From positions 1 to 20,731 of IMG/VR virus record IMGVR_UViG_3300033150_002282: a stretch of 20,731 bases of DNA; one strand, 5' to 3'. This document shows positions 7,712 to 15,404 of this stretch, piece by piece. The stretch's first letter is position 1. Each line of letters opens with the position of its first letter. Under the pieces are notes generated by a model, which ran no database searches, was not told the DNA's origin, and saw only the letters and a program-made list of their open reading frames with translations. The position numbers were made by a program, and so were the translations under genes. The DNA is from a virus.

Positions 7712-8831
7712 CACTTATGGTGTCGTCGGCACCGGAGTCTTTGAAATTGACACCAGTGCAGATGTCGCGGATCTCACAGCGCTTAAAGGAAGTCCGCCGG
7801 CCAGTACGGATATACTTTATAGTTTCGACAGCGCCTGTGTCGACATTAACGAAGACATGGATATTCTCTGGACTCATATCGGAGATAACCAGGCCGGAGA
7901 TCGGCCCACCAAAGAAGGCTTCATAGACGTCCAGGCCGATGTCGCTCTTACATACCATCACACTGTTAATAACGGTGGCTTGTACGGTGTAGGTCTCACC
8001 AGCAGATTTCGCTTGCTCGGCACAAGCGCGGATCATCGTGCGAAAATCGTCGGCAACACTGTGAAGCCCGGCCTCTATTACATGATACAGCCTTATGTTG
8101 AATCTACGTGGGGACACATATACAACTTTCGCGCCGGTATCGTTTCGATAAATTCCAACAGCACTTTCGTCGACACACTTGTAGAAAATAATAGTTATGG
8201 ATTTCTTTTTGCGGGCGGCGCGTCGCGGAAATATTTACCCGCGTCAATCCTCAGAACCCGTTTCGTTAATTGCGTCTACGGCTGGTGCGACCTCTCGACT
8301 TTCGGCGCGGATCTGGAAACATACCTCATCGCCAACGACGTCAGTTTCGAGGGCGGAGCGACCCAGGAAAGCCACCTCAACATCGGATTCGGCTCCGGGG
8401 GCGGCGCAAAAGCAAAATACATCTATTACACCGAAGCGGATAACTCCATCATCGCTCCGCCCTCGTGGGACAGCACCGCTGGTGTCCAGGCGCTCGCGGC
8501 AAACGACAACCTCACGTTGAGCGCTTCGTGGAACGGCGCTACACATGCGAATGGCGATAATGTTTTTTATAGGATATACATTCGGGCCGACGCCGCTCCA
8601 GACTCATTCGGCGAAGACAGCGAATATTTCTTGGCAGAAACAACGAATGAGAATTTCATTATTGCATCCTATGCCGATGGCTCTGTTTTGAAAATTGGAA
8701 GTGATGTTCATGTTATTATTCGGGCCGTTACAAAAATAAGCGGCGAAGATGACAATACTACCAGCCTCAATACTGTGGTTGCCGGTGAAGGTGGAAATTA
8801 TCTCAGATGTGGTTCTCGACTAACGAATTAA
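7704..8831 (+). CDS. Adhesin-like fibre protein with C-terminal fibronectin III-like domain
   Basis: A 375-residue protein with the start inside the end of the previous gene and CGGAG in front. Residues 1-80 are a compact N-terminal region. About 85-245 shows beta-helix-like rungs with alternating Ile/Val and Asn/Ser (KIVGNTVKPGLYYMI, then NSNSTFVDTLVENNSYGFLF, then RTRFVNCVYGWCDLS). Residues about 251-359 look like one fibronectin type III domain, beginning IIAPPSWDSTAGVQ, with LTLSASWNGATHANGDNVFY and a late HVIIRAVTKISG strand. The DNA is GC-rich up to about base 8550 (38 of 60 bases are G or C in 8341-8400) and then drops to the window norm inside the last domain, which suggests a recombination join within the gene. 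It is likely a receptor-binding or decoration protein. Confidence 0.62.
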   Translation: MANTYGVVGTGVFEIDTSADVADLTALKGSPPASTDILYSFDSACVDINEDMDILWTHIGDNQAGDRPTKEGFIDVQADVALTYHHTVNNGGLYGVGLTSRFRLLGTSADHRAKIVGNTVKPGLYYMIQPYVESTWGHIYNFRAGIVSINSNSTFVDTLVENNSYGFLFAGGASRKYLPASILRTRFVNCVYGWCDLSTFGADLETYLIANDVSFEGGATQESHLNIGFGSGGGAKAKYIYYTEADNSIIAPPSWDSTAGVQALAANDNLTLSASWNGATHANGDNVFYRIYIRADAAPDSFGEDSEYFLAETTNENFIIASYADGSVLKIGSDVHVIIRAVTKISGEDDNTTSLNTVVAGEGGNYLRCGSRLTN

Positions 8832-8845
8832 GGGATTTTTGATTA

Positions 8846-9793
8846 ATGCGAAAAAATATAAAATATCAAGAAAACACACAAGGCGGTATCACTGCTTGGT
8901 CTACTAAGGGTTTGGATAAACAAATACTCGTCTATAGAAACGCAGGGGGCGCAGGTGACATTCTAATGCACCGCGTATTATTTGAAGGGATTAAACAAAA
9001 ACATGATTGCAATTTAACCGTAGCGATTCCAGAAAAATATTTTCCTCTTATCTGCGATCATCCTGCAGTAGATAGAATCATTGACTGTAAAAATATTAAC
9101 AATAAAAATGGATACAAAAGATCATTTAATACTCTTGGTAAAGCGGCAATTTATGAGTTTGCCAAAATGCCTTTTGTAGATCAACATCGCACCGATTTGT
9201 GGGCATCATATTTAGGAATTAAAATAAATGGATATAAAGCACGTTTCAGATTTACTGGCAGAGAATTGAATATGGCAGATCATTTTTTTGTAAATTTCAA
9301 GAGACCATTTGTTGGAATTTCTCCCGTAAGTGCACATCCAAGTAAAGACTTAAAACGAAGTGTAATTCAGGAACTAATCAATATGCTCAATTCTAAAGGT
9401 GCCAGTTGTTTTATTTTTCATTCAGAACCATTGGAATATGAACACGCGGTTGATGTGAATGTCGGACTCAGAGAATGGTTGTGTCTGACACGAAGATTGG
9501 ATGCGGTAGTAACAGTAGCAACGAGTATGTTTCATGTTGCTAATTTGTTTCACATTCCAACCGTTGCAATTTTTGGTGTCGAAGATTTGAGAATTTTTGG
9601 AAAATATTTTCCCGAAATGATTCCGATTCAAAGAACAAGAAAAAGTCCAGAGTGGCCGTACTGTCCTTGTTGGAGTAGTCTTGATTGTAAGTTGCGTCCT
9701 AAAAACGAAAGAGAAATTTATCCACCACCGTGTCTACAATCTATAACTTCTGAGGAAATTTATGAAAAAACAAAAAAAATTATCGAAATATGA
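8846..9793 (+). CDS. GT9-like (heptosyltransferase-type) glycosyltransferase
   Basis: A 315-residue GT-B protein of the ADP-heptose:LPS heptosyltransferase type (GT9). The N-terminal lobe has YRNAGGAGDILM at residues 30-41, the usual Gly-rich loop of this family. The second lobe begins near 154 (FVGISPVSAHPSKDL, the position of the family's donor-phosphate loop). The stretch DAVVTVATSMFHVANLFHIP (219-238) followed by TVAIFG is the family's donor-site signature. A late Cys cluster (CPCWSSLDC, 273-281) is also common in GT9. The sugar it transfers is unknown. It is the first gene of the glycan cassette, after a weak ribosome site (AAGGGA), and it overlaps the next gene by 32 bases. It acts in the cytoplasm, on a host envelope glycan or a virion glycan. 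Confidence 0.82.
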   Translation: MRKNIKYQENTQGGITAWSTKGLDKQILVYRNAGGAGDILMHRVLFEGIKQKHDCNLTVAIPEKYFPLICDHPAVDRIIDCKNINNKNGYKRSFNTLGKAAIYEFAKMPFVDQHRTDLWASYLGIKINGYKARFRFTGRELNMADHFFVNFKRPFVGISPVSAHPSKDLKRSVIQELINMLNSKGASCFIFHSEPLEYEHAVDVNVGLREWLCLTRRLDAVVTVATSMFHVANLFHIPTVAIFGVEDLRIFGKYFPEMIPIQRTRKSPEWPYCPCWSSLDCKLRPKNEREIYPPPCLQSITSEEIYEKTKKIIEI

Positions 9794-10439
9794 ATACCAC
9801 AAATATTTCGACGAATCATATTTTAATGTTAGTGGAGATCGAGGATGGTATAATGAAGAAGCGTTTGCGCTTGAAAACGAGTGGCATAAAGATTATGCGG
9901 AATATGTAGTCAGTATGCTTAGTAAGATTAAAAAAGGAAAACTCCTTGACGTAGGTTGCGCCAGAGGAAATGTAATTTACTGGTTACGGAAAATGGGTTT
10001 TGATGCTTACGGAATTGACGTTAGTGAGTGGGCGATTAAAAATAATTGGGTTCGCAAAAAAACATATTGTGTTTCAGTTACGGATTGTATACCTTGTTTT
10101 CCTGAATTCTTTGACGTTATTATAAGCCGCGAAACGCTTGAACACATTTATGAAAAAGATATTTATCGTGTTATTCATCATTTAGCGGATGCACTAAAAA
10201 AAGGTGGTAAATTATTTATTGAAGTAGCAACAAATCGCGGTGATAAAGAAGAAAAAAAGAAAAGCAATCCAGATAACGCCGATCCGAGTCATGTTTTAAT
10301 AAAGTCGCTTACTTGGTGGAAACGTGTTTTTGAAGCAGAAGGTTTATTTAAAGTAGACCATGAGCGATCTTTTGAAGCAATGCATTCAGGTATGGGGTAT
10401 CGTTATTCGTGGGACATATTAATTTTAGAAAGGATGTAA
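9762..10439 (+). CDS. Class I SAM-dependent methyltransferase (small-molecule or sugar type)
   Basis: A 225-residue protein with a Rossmann methyltransferase core. Motif I is LLDVGCARGN (residues 61-70), the acidic loop is YGIDVS (83-88), and FFDVIISRETLEHI (116-129) is the usual post-I region of Methyltransf_11/23-type enzymes. KKGGKLFIEV near 147-156 is the following strand. The start at 9762 is chosen because TGAGGAAAT sits at normal distance inside the previous gene, giving a 32-base overlap and likely coupling. The substrate is not shown by the sequence. In a cluster of sugar enzymes a sugar O-methyltransferase is the simplest reading. The gene is AT-rich like its left neighbour and very unlike the GC-rich gene to its right. 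Confidence 0.82.
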   Translation: MKKQKKLSKYEYHKYFDESYFNVSGDRGWYNEEAFALENEWHKDYAEYVVSMLSKIKKGKLLDVGCARGNVIYWLRKMGFDAYGIDVSEWAIKNNWVRKKTYCVSVTDCIPCFPEFFDVIISRETLEHIYEKDIYRVIHHLADALKKGGKLFIEVATNRGDKEEKKKSNPDNADPSHVLIKSLTWWKRVFEAEGLFKVDHERSFEAMHSGMGYRYSWDILILERM

Positions 10440-10442
10440 ACA

Positions 10443-11627
10443 ATGAGAGTATTTATTGCCGGAATCGACGGATACCTCGGCTGGGCTTTAACATTGTACT
10501 TGTCGGCGCGCGGCCACGAGGTCGGCGGCTGCGACAACTACCTGCGCCGCAAATGCGTTGCGGAAATGAAATGCGATTCCGCCATCCCCATCCTTTCGAT
10601 GGAAGAACGGCTGGAGACGTTAAAGGAAAAATCGGGCAAAGAGGTCTTCTTCAGGGAAGGCGATCTTCTCGACTACGATTTCACTGAAAAGTGCCTGAAG
10701 GATTTCAAGCCTGAAGCCATTGTGCACCTGGGCGAAATACCTTCCGCTCCTTACAGCATGGTGGATGTGAAACATGCGGTGTTTACTCAGGAAAATAATA
10801 TCCTGAGCAACCTGAACCTGATGTTCGCCATGCGCGACGTTTGTCCGGAAGCTCAACTCGTTAAACTGGGCACCATGGGCGAGTACGGCACGCCGAACAT
10901 CGATATTCCTGAAGGTTTTTTTGAAATAGAATATCGCGGCAGAAAAGACCGCCTCCCCTTCCCCCGCCAGCCGGGCAGCTGGTATCACCTTACTAAAGTG
11001 CACGATACTTTCAACGTGATGTTCGCCTGCCGGATATGGGGCCTGTGCTCGACGGATATTATGCAGGGCGTGGTTTTCGGTACTCAGATCGATGAGATGG
11101 AGGGCGACCCGCGGCTGGCTACACGGTTCGATTTCGACGAGAGTTTCGGCACTGCCATCAACCGCTTCTGCGCCCAGGCTGTTATCGGAGAGCCGCTGAC
11201 TCCCTTTGGTGCGGGACACCAGAAACGCGGCTTCCTGCCCATGCGCGATTCCATGCAGTGCCTCACTCTTGCTATCACTAACCCGCCCAAAAAGGGCGAG
11301 TACCGCGTTTTCAACCAGTTCGAGGAAGTGTACGACATAACGCAGTTGTGCGAAATGGTGAAAGAGGTGGGCGGCGGGCTCGGCCTGGATGTCGAGGTGC
11401 GCAACATTGAAAACCCGCGTATGGAAAATGAAGACCACCGCTACGTGCCCGACCACCAGCACCTGCTCGACCTGGGCTACATTCCCACTCGCGACATAAA
11501 AGGCGAAATGAAAATCATGATCGAAGACCTGATCAAAAATAAGGACCGCATAGAAGAATACAAAGATACCCTCACACCCGAAATCCGCTGGGACGGAACA
11601 AGAAAAAAGGTAGATTATTTGAAATAA
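10443..11627 (+). CDS. sqdB: UDP-sulfoquinovose synthase-like enzyme (SQD1/SqdB family)
   Basis: A 394-residue extended short-chain dehydrogenase, close in length to SQD1/SqdB, which makes UDP-sulfoquinovose from UDP-glucose and sulfite with bound NAD. Features seen: the NAD loop GIDGYLGW (7-14); VHLGEIPSAPYSM (94-106); HAVFTQENN (111-119); KLGTMGEYGTPNIDIPEG (141-158), with the catalytic-type Thr144; and YHLTKVHD, with Tyr181 and Lys185. From memory these match Arabidopsis SQD1 Thr145, Tyr182 and Lys186. GTAINRFC, RGFLPMRDSMQC and RVFNQFEE also follow the SQD1 pattern from end to end. The gene is much GC-richer than its neighbours (42 of 60 bases in 10501-10560), suggesting recent transfer. 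Homologues with other activities may exist, so the exact product needs testing. GAAAGGA precedes the ATG. Confidence 0.85.
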   Translation: MRVFIAGIDGYLGWALTLYLSARGHEVGGCDNYLRRKCVAEMKCDSAIPILSMEERLETLKEKSGKEVFFREGDLLDYDFTEKCLKDFKPEAIVHLGEIPSAPYSMVDVKHAVFTQENNILSNLNLMFAMRDVCPEAQLVKLGTMGEYGTPNIDIPEGFFEIEYRGRKDRLPFPRQPGSWYHLTKVHDTFNVMFACRIWGLCSTDIMQGVVFGTQIDEMEGDPRLATRFDFDESFGTAINRFCAQAVIGEPLTPFGAGHQKRGFLPMRDSMQCLTLAITNPPKKGEYRVFNQFEEVYDITQLCEMVKEVGGGLGLDVEVRNIENPRMENEDHRYVPDHQHLLDLGYIPTRDIKGEMKIMIEDLIKNKDRIEEYKDTLTPEIRWDGTRKKVDYLK

Positions 11628-11673
11628 AATTTATTGAGCAAAAAAACATAGAAAAAAATTGTAGGGAGAAAAA

Positions 11674-12750
11674 ATGAATTTCTTATATGTAACACACCAA
11701 CATTGCAGTCACAAAAACATGCGCGAACTCACGGTGACTCAATCGGCGGTTAACTGGATATATTGTTTACGTGGTGAAATCCTTAATTATAAAGACATTC
11801 CCGGTTACGATTTTAAACAGCATGACGTTATGATGATTTTTCTGTCGAATTTGCCCGAAACGATTGATCCGTATTTACAGTTGGTTGAAAAACATCCATG
11901 TAGTAAGGTCATAGTGTATCTTGATGGGCCTGTGGGGGTTCATTGCAATACTATGCTGCCGGAAGAAAAAACAAAATATATGCAAATTATCAGAAAGGCG
12001 GATTATGTTTTTACTTGGGCCGAAGATGCTGATAGCTACTTTGAGATAATGTCGGACGGCAAAAAAATTCATCATGTTAATATCCCTTATCCTATTGACT
12101 ACATCCGTTCCGTTCAAACAAATAAAAAATATAAATCAGAAATAGCAGTTGAGATGGGAAAGGGATTCGGCGGCAGGCGTTATGAGAGAAACACGCTTGG
12201 TTCTTGGGGTACTTTCGCAGCGTTACAAAAGAGGTTTCCAGACATACGTGCTCTTGCTCACCCAAACCATGATCCGGCCGGTAGCGGCGAACAACGTGTA
12301 AATGGGATTTATATGGAAGAAATTTTCGGCATAGACACCGGAACCGCTAAGAGCGGCGAAAGCAAATTTCTTGAATTAAGAATGGCGCCTTGGATGCACT
12401 ACGTCAGGGAATTAAGTCCGTGTTACATGGCGATTCACCTTGACATGCTTTACACAAGAGGACAGTTTCAATATGAATGTGCGGGATTAAAAATTCCTTG
12501 CATCTGTTCTGGTTCGGATGCGGGCAGAAAACTTTATCCGAGAACATTTCTCGACAATCCATTTAATATAGCCAAGGCGATTGAAATAGGAACTCGACTT
12601 ATCGAAGATGAAAAATTTTATGAAGAAGTTGTAGAATATGCCGAACGTAAATTAATTGAAGACCATTCGTATGAAGCAGTTCAACATCGCGTTCTTGAAA
12701 TTTTAGACAAGTTACCAAAATCATTCGAAGAAGAAAAAGGAACGAAATAA
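11674..12750 (+). CDS. GT-B glycosyltransferase (GT4-like C-terminal half)
   Basis: A 358-residue cytoplasmic protein. The N-terminal half alternates strand and helix (VMMIFLSNLPETID, KVIVYLDGPVGV, ADYVFTWAEDA), as in GT-B acceptor lobes. The C-terminal half has the typical donor-lobe order of GT4-type enzymes: GQFQYECAGLKIPCICSGSD (about 268-287), in which a Glu followed by a small-residue switch marks the nucleotide-sugar site, then a late helix pair, NPFNIAKAIEIGTRLIEDEKF, and a final ALLC-like stretch. It lies directly after the SQD1-like gene, so it is a candidate for transferring that enzyme's product, as SqdX/SQD2 does in sulfolipid synthesis, though I see no specific SqdX signature. 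A run of AGGGAG precedes the ATG. The gene is AT-rich, unlike the SQD1-like gene. Confidence 0.7.
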   Translation: MNFLYVTHQHCSHKNMRELTVTQSAVNWIYCLRGEILNYKDIPGYDFKQHDVMMIFLSNLPETIDPYLQLVEKHPCSKVIVYLDGPVGVHCNTMLPEEKTKYMQIIRKADYVFTWAEDADSYFEIMSDGKKIHHVNIPYPIDYIRSVQTNKKYKSEIAVEMGKGFGGRRYERNTLGSWGTFAALQKRFPDIRALAHPNHDPAGSGEQRVNGIYMEEIFGIDTGTAKSGESKFLELRMAPWMHYVRELSPCYMAIHLDMLYTRGQFQYECAGLKIPCICSGSDAGRKLYPRTFLDNPFNIAKAIEIGTRLIEDEKFYEEVVEYAERKLIEDHSYEAVQHRVLEILDKLPKSFEEEKGTK

Positions 12751-12782
12751 TTTAATTACTACGGAAACCGGATTAATTAAAT
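12750..12782 (+). repeat. Intergenic hairpin HP2 (TACTACGGAAACCG family)
   Basis: Bases 12750-12764 pair with 12768-12782 around an AAA loop. The outer arm (ATTTAATTA with TAATTAAAT) is fully paired. Two mismatches (A/G and C/T) lie between it and the CGG/CCG core. It shares TACTACGGAAACCG with HP1 and HP3. The upstream gene's stop codon runs into the left arm. AATAAT at 12746-12751 is a weak -10-like match without a convincing -35. No T-tract follows, so it is not a standard terminator. Confidence 0.85.
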
Positions 12783-12794
12783 GAGGCCAATGAA

Positions 12795-13907
12795 ATGACA
12801 AGCATCGACCGTTGGAAAAATATCGGGAAACAAATTGATTTTAAGGTGTCAATATGGATCGGTGGCGGACTCGGAGATTGTGCGCATCATTATAAAAATC
12901 TCGCATATTTTAGAGTTCTTCAGCACTTGAAACAAATATTTCCAAATTTATATGTTATCTTGCAAATCGTTGGGAATGGTGCAAACTTTACTCGACAACT
13001 ATTTGAACTCGATCCTTGTATAGATGAAATAGTAACTGCAAGTGAAAACGGTTTTATGTTTGATTCTGTATATTCATTTATGCAAGATGATTGTAATTTG
13101 AATAAGTATGAGTACGGTCGGTTTAGGCCGGAGACAAATCCAGATGTTACATTCCGTCGCGCAGTAAATCGAGTGTATGCGCTCATTAGATTTCCGAGAC
13201 AACACACAATCACAATGGATGATTTTTTTCAGCAACTACAACTTGACATAAACGATTTCAAACATGACCTTGCAGAGATACACCTATCTTCAGAAGAGAA
13301 GGAGTTTGGAGATACTTTTAAGGCCGTTAATGGAGACAAACCTTTAGTCGGAATTCATTGGTTTTCAAAAGATGAAGGGCGCACATGCCTCTCTGCATCG
13401 AAGTGGTGTAAAATTATTGACAAGCTTTTGGAAATAAATTATCGAATAGTAGTTTTCGGCGCACCGCACGAAAAGGATTTGAATAATCTGAATTCTATTT
13501 ATCATAAACGAACAGCCGAGTTGTTTGGTTTGTGGGATAAAATAAAAGATAAAAAGGAAGTTTATGGATTATTTGACGAACCAATCCGCAAAAAAATTGC
13601 TGTATTAAAACAATGTGATTATATGCTGTGCATAGACGGGGGAATGATGCACCTGGCTTGGTTGCATGCTGTACCTACTCTTGCCGTTGTAGAGAAACCA
13701 AAACAAGGTAGGGGTTACCTCGATAATGTTAATGGTTATCATTGGGCTGCGGCAGCAGGAGAGCCTTTTGCGGGAAGATTGATTAGTGATTGTGGAATGT
13801 CGGACGACTTATCGGCGGATAAGATAATAAGTGAAATGAAGAAACTGGACGGCACGAAAGATAAAAGAAAAAGTCTTATTTGGAGGGATCAAAATGCTGT
13901 GGAATAA
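12795..13907 (+). CDS. Second GT9-like GT-B glycosyltransferase
   Basis: A 370-residue protein with the GT9 layout: VSIWIGGGLGDCAHH at residues 18-32 (Gly-rich loop followed by Asp), KPLVGIHWFSKDEGRTCLS at about 182-200 (second-lobe start), IVVFGAPHEKDLNN, then the donor-site segment CDYMLCIDGGMMHLAWLHAV (274-293) followed by PTLAVVEKP. It is diverged from the GT9-like gene at 8846, so a recent duplication is unlikely. The start at 12795 follows GAGG at 12783-12786. An ATG at 12790 is in another frame and stops at once. The gene follows HP2 directly and overlaps the next methyltransferase gene by 14 bases. The transferred sugar is unknown. Confidence 0.78.
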   Translation: MTSIDRWKNIGKQIDFKVSIWIGGGLGDCAHHYKNLAYFRVLQHLKQIFPNLYVILQIVGNGANFTRQLFELDPCIDEIVTASENGFMFDSVYSFMQDDCNLNKYEYGRFRPETNPDVTFRRAVNRVYALIRFPRQHTITMDDFFQQLQLDINDFKHDLAEIHLSSEEKEFGDTFKAVNGDKPLVGIHWFSKDEGRTCLSASKWCKIIDKLLEINYRIVVFGAPHEKDLNNLNSIYHKRTAELFGLWDKIKDKKEVYGLFDEPIRKKIAVLKQCDYMLCIDGGMMHLAWLHAVPTLAVVEKPKQGRGYLDNVNGYHWAAAAGEPFAGRLISDCGMSDDLSADKIISEMKKLDGTKDKRKSLIWRDQNAVE

Positions 13908-14673
13908 AGTATACGAAGAGTCGGATTTAAAAGACGGCTTGTCTGCTGAGTCAAACGAGATTAATGATCTTATTGACAGCCTTCATTCAAATGGCGTGCC
14001 GCTAACGGTTCACCGAATACGATACTGGGAGTGGCCTCTGAATCTTCACGTGGCGGAAGTAAAGGAAGGAGATCGAGTTTTAGATATTGGAGTTGGTGGA
14101 AGTCCGCTTCTCGTTGCGTTTAAGAACAGAGGGTGCGAGTGTTATGGTTGCGATAAAGATAACTTAAATCCGATTTATGAGAAACACTTGTCGAATCTTG
14201 GAATCAATTTTTTATCTGCAAACATTTTTAACCTACCTTTCGAAGACAATTATTTCGACTTCGTTACCAGCACATGCGTGCTCGAACACATTGACAATCT
14301 CAAAATCGAAGACCGTCAACCATTCTTGAACTCCATCGTGAAAGGCCTGACAGAAACAATTCGTGTTTTGAAACCGGGAACGTTATCTTCACACACTATC
14401 GACTTTAAAATTTTTGGGTTTAATGGGTGGAGCCAATTCAATAAATATGACATATCAAAAATTGTAAACAATTTAAAGGGACTTGCTAAACAGGCTGGCG
14501 GAGTAAATTATGAAGTTGCGGATGGACGGGAATATTATCTGAGAGAAAACCCTATCCATTCACCAAATTCAGAAAAGGCAAAAATAACTCGCGCATGCCT
14601 TGAGAACAAAATGAGATTGGCGGATGGTAGCATGAGAACTTGCGCGTCACTCGTGCTTAGAAAAGGAGTTTAA
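13894..14673 (+). CDS. Class I SAM-dependent methyltransferase
   Basis: A 259-residue methyltransferase. After about 55 N-terminal residues (TVHRIRYWEWPLNL), motif I is VLDIGVGGSPLL (62-73), then CYGCDKDN (83-90), LPFEDNYFDFVTSTCVLEHI (114-133) and RVLKPG near 157, all typical of the Methyltransf_11 group. The C-terminal third (about 164-250) has a domain with ReaderxNPIHS-like segments (REYYLRENPIHS) that may hold the acceptor. GGAGGG lies in the end of the previous gene just before the ATG, consistent with translational coupling (14-base overlap). The target is unknown. In this cluster it probably methylates a sugar or glycan end, but a small-molecule or protein substrate cannot be excluded. 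Confidence 0.8.
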   Translation: MLWNKVYEESDLKDGLSAESNEINDLIDSLHSNGVPLTVHRIRYWEWPLNLHVAEVKEGDRVLDIGVGGSPLLVAFKNRGCECYGCDKDNLNPIYEKHLSNLGINFLSANIFNLPFEDNYFDFVTSTCVLEHIDNLKIEDRQPFLNSIVKGLTETIRVLKPGTLSSHTIDFKIFGFNGWSQFNKYDISKIVNNLKGLAKQAGGVNYEVADGREYYLRENPIHSPNSEKAKITRACLENKMRLADGSMRTCASLVLRKGV

Positions 14674-14676
14674 GAA

Positions 14677-14898
14677 ATGGAAACGATAGCCGAAAAAATC
14701 GACAAGTTAATCACGATTGATATTCGTTTGTGGCATTTGCAAGATGATGTTGTTGACGAAAAAGACGATGCTAAGTGCGCTGAAGTTGCACGAAAAATTG
14801 TGAAAGTAAATTTGCAACGTGTGGCACTCAAGGATGAAATAAATGATTTTTTCAAAGACGGTTCGGCTGAAATCAAGCAGTACGGAACTGAAGAATAA
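14677..14898 (+). CDS. Small helical protein resembling DUF4254 proteins
   Basis: A 73-residue, highly charged, all-helix protein starting METIAEKIDKLITIDIRLWH and ending in a second helix, KIVKVNLQRVALKDEIND. From memory this pattern (a hydrophobic first helix ending in LWH, an acidic link, then Lys/Asn/Gln/Arg before a second helix ending in Glu-Ile-Asp/Asn) recalls the DUF4254-type small proteins that travel with glycosyltransferase clusters in bacteria and large phages. The match is by eye and may be wrong. GGAG ends the previous gene three bases before its stop, giving a normal site. Its position at the end of the sugar cassette fits an accessory role in glycan transfer. Confidence 0.6.
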   Translation: METIAEKIDKLITIDIRLWHLQDDVVDEKDDAKCAEVARKIVKVNLQRVALKDEINDFFKDGSAEIKQYGTEE

Positions 14899-14913
14899 CA
14901 TCGGAGAAATAAT

Positions 14914-15399
14914 ATGGAACCAGACATCATTGTGCAAGCACCGGAATATGCGAAAATAATTTATTATATCCTTGCTATAACTCTAGTAACTTTTTCAAAA
15001 GTTGCAGTAGATATTTTCAAAGCGGCCTTTTCTTATGTTCAAAAAAAGAAAAATGGTGGCGTAAATGAAGAACAAGATTCGTTAAAAATATTAAAGGAAG
15101 AAATTAGAATTTGCAGAAATACATTAGAAAAACTTGAAGAGTGGCACAACGTAAAAGACCCCGATGGAACATTCACCTGGCATAATAAAGTTTCGGTTGA
15201 AGGCAAAATAGAAAGAACGTCGGAGCAAGTCGCATCACTCAAAGAAACTGTTGCAGATGTTAAAGGTGAAGTAAGAACTATTGCAACTTCTAACGCAACA
15301 GTTGCAAGTAGAATAGAAGCATTATCGAGCGAAGTGTCAGGAAGTTTACGGGAAACTTCGCAAATGTTAAATGCAATACGAAGATTACTGGAGGGATAA
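14914..15399 (+). CDS. Membrane-anchored coiled-coil protein (holin-like candidate)
   Basis: A 161-residue protein. Residues about 14-40 are one hydrophobic segment (IIYYILAITLVTFSKVAVDI), followed by a positive patch (QKKKNGG) and then a long, nearly charge-periodic region (52-160) typical of coiled coil, with a short interruption near WHNVKDPDGTFTW (77-89). This is one membrane anchor with a large soluble coiled coil. Some phage holin-associated or tail-anchoring proteins look like this, but I have no family match, so 'holin-like' is only a hint from shape and from a small partner gene six bases downstream. CGGAGA precedes the start. No signal peptidase site or lipobox is seen. Confidence 0.6.
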   Translation: MEPDIIVQAPEYAKIIYYILAITLVTFSKVAVDIFKAAFSYVQKKKNGGVNEEQDSLKILKEEIRICRNTLEKLEEWHNVKDPDGTFTWHNKVSVEGKIERTSEQVASLKETVADVKGEVRTIATSNATVASRIEALSSEVSGSLRETSQMLNAIRRLLEG

Positions 15400-15404
15400 A
15401 TAAC

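Noticed and set aside
7614-8117. 167-codon minus-strand open frame
   Set aside because: It mirrors the GC-rich adhesin-like gene; its product has no motif and no ribosome site.
10620-11462. 280-codon open frame on the minus strand
   Set aside because: It lies wholly inside the SQD1-like gene, has no ribosome site and comes from the high GC of that gene, which makes stops rare on the other strand. The sense frame has full family motifs.
8846-13907. The two GT9-like genes as a recent tandem duplication
   Set aside because: Apart from the Gly-rich loop and the donor-site motif their sequences and lengths differ widely, so they are old relatives or were acquired separately.
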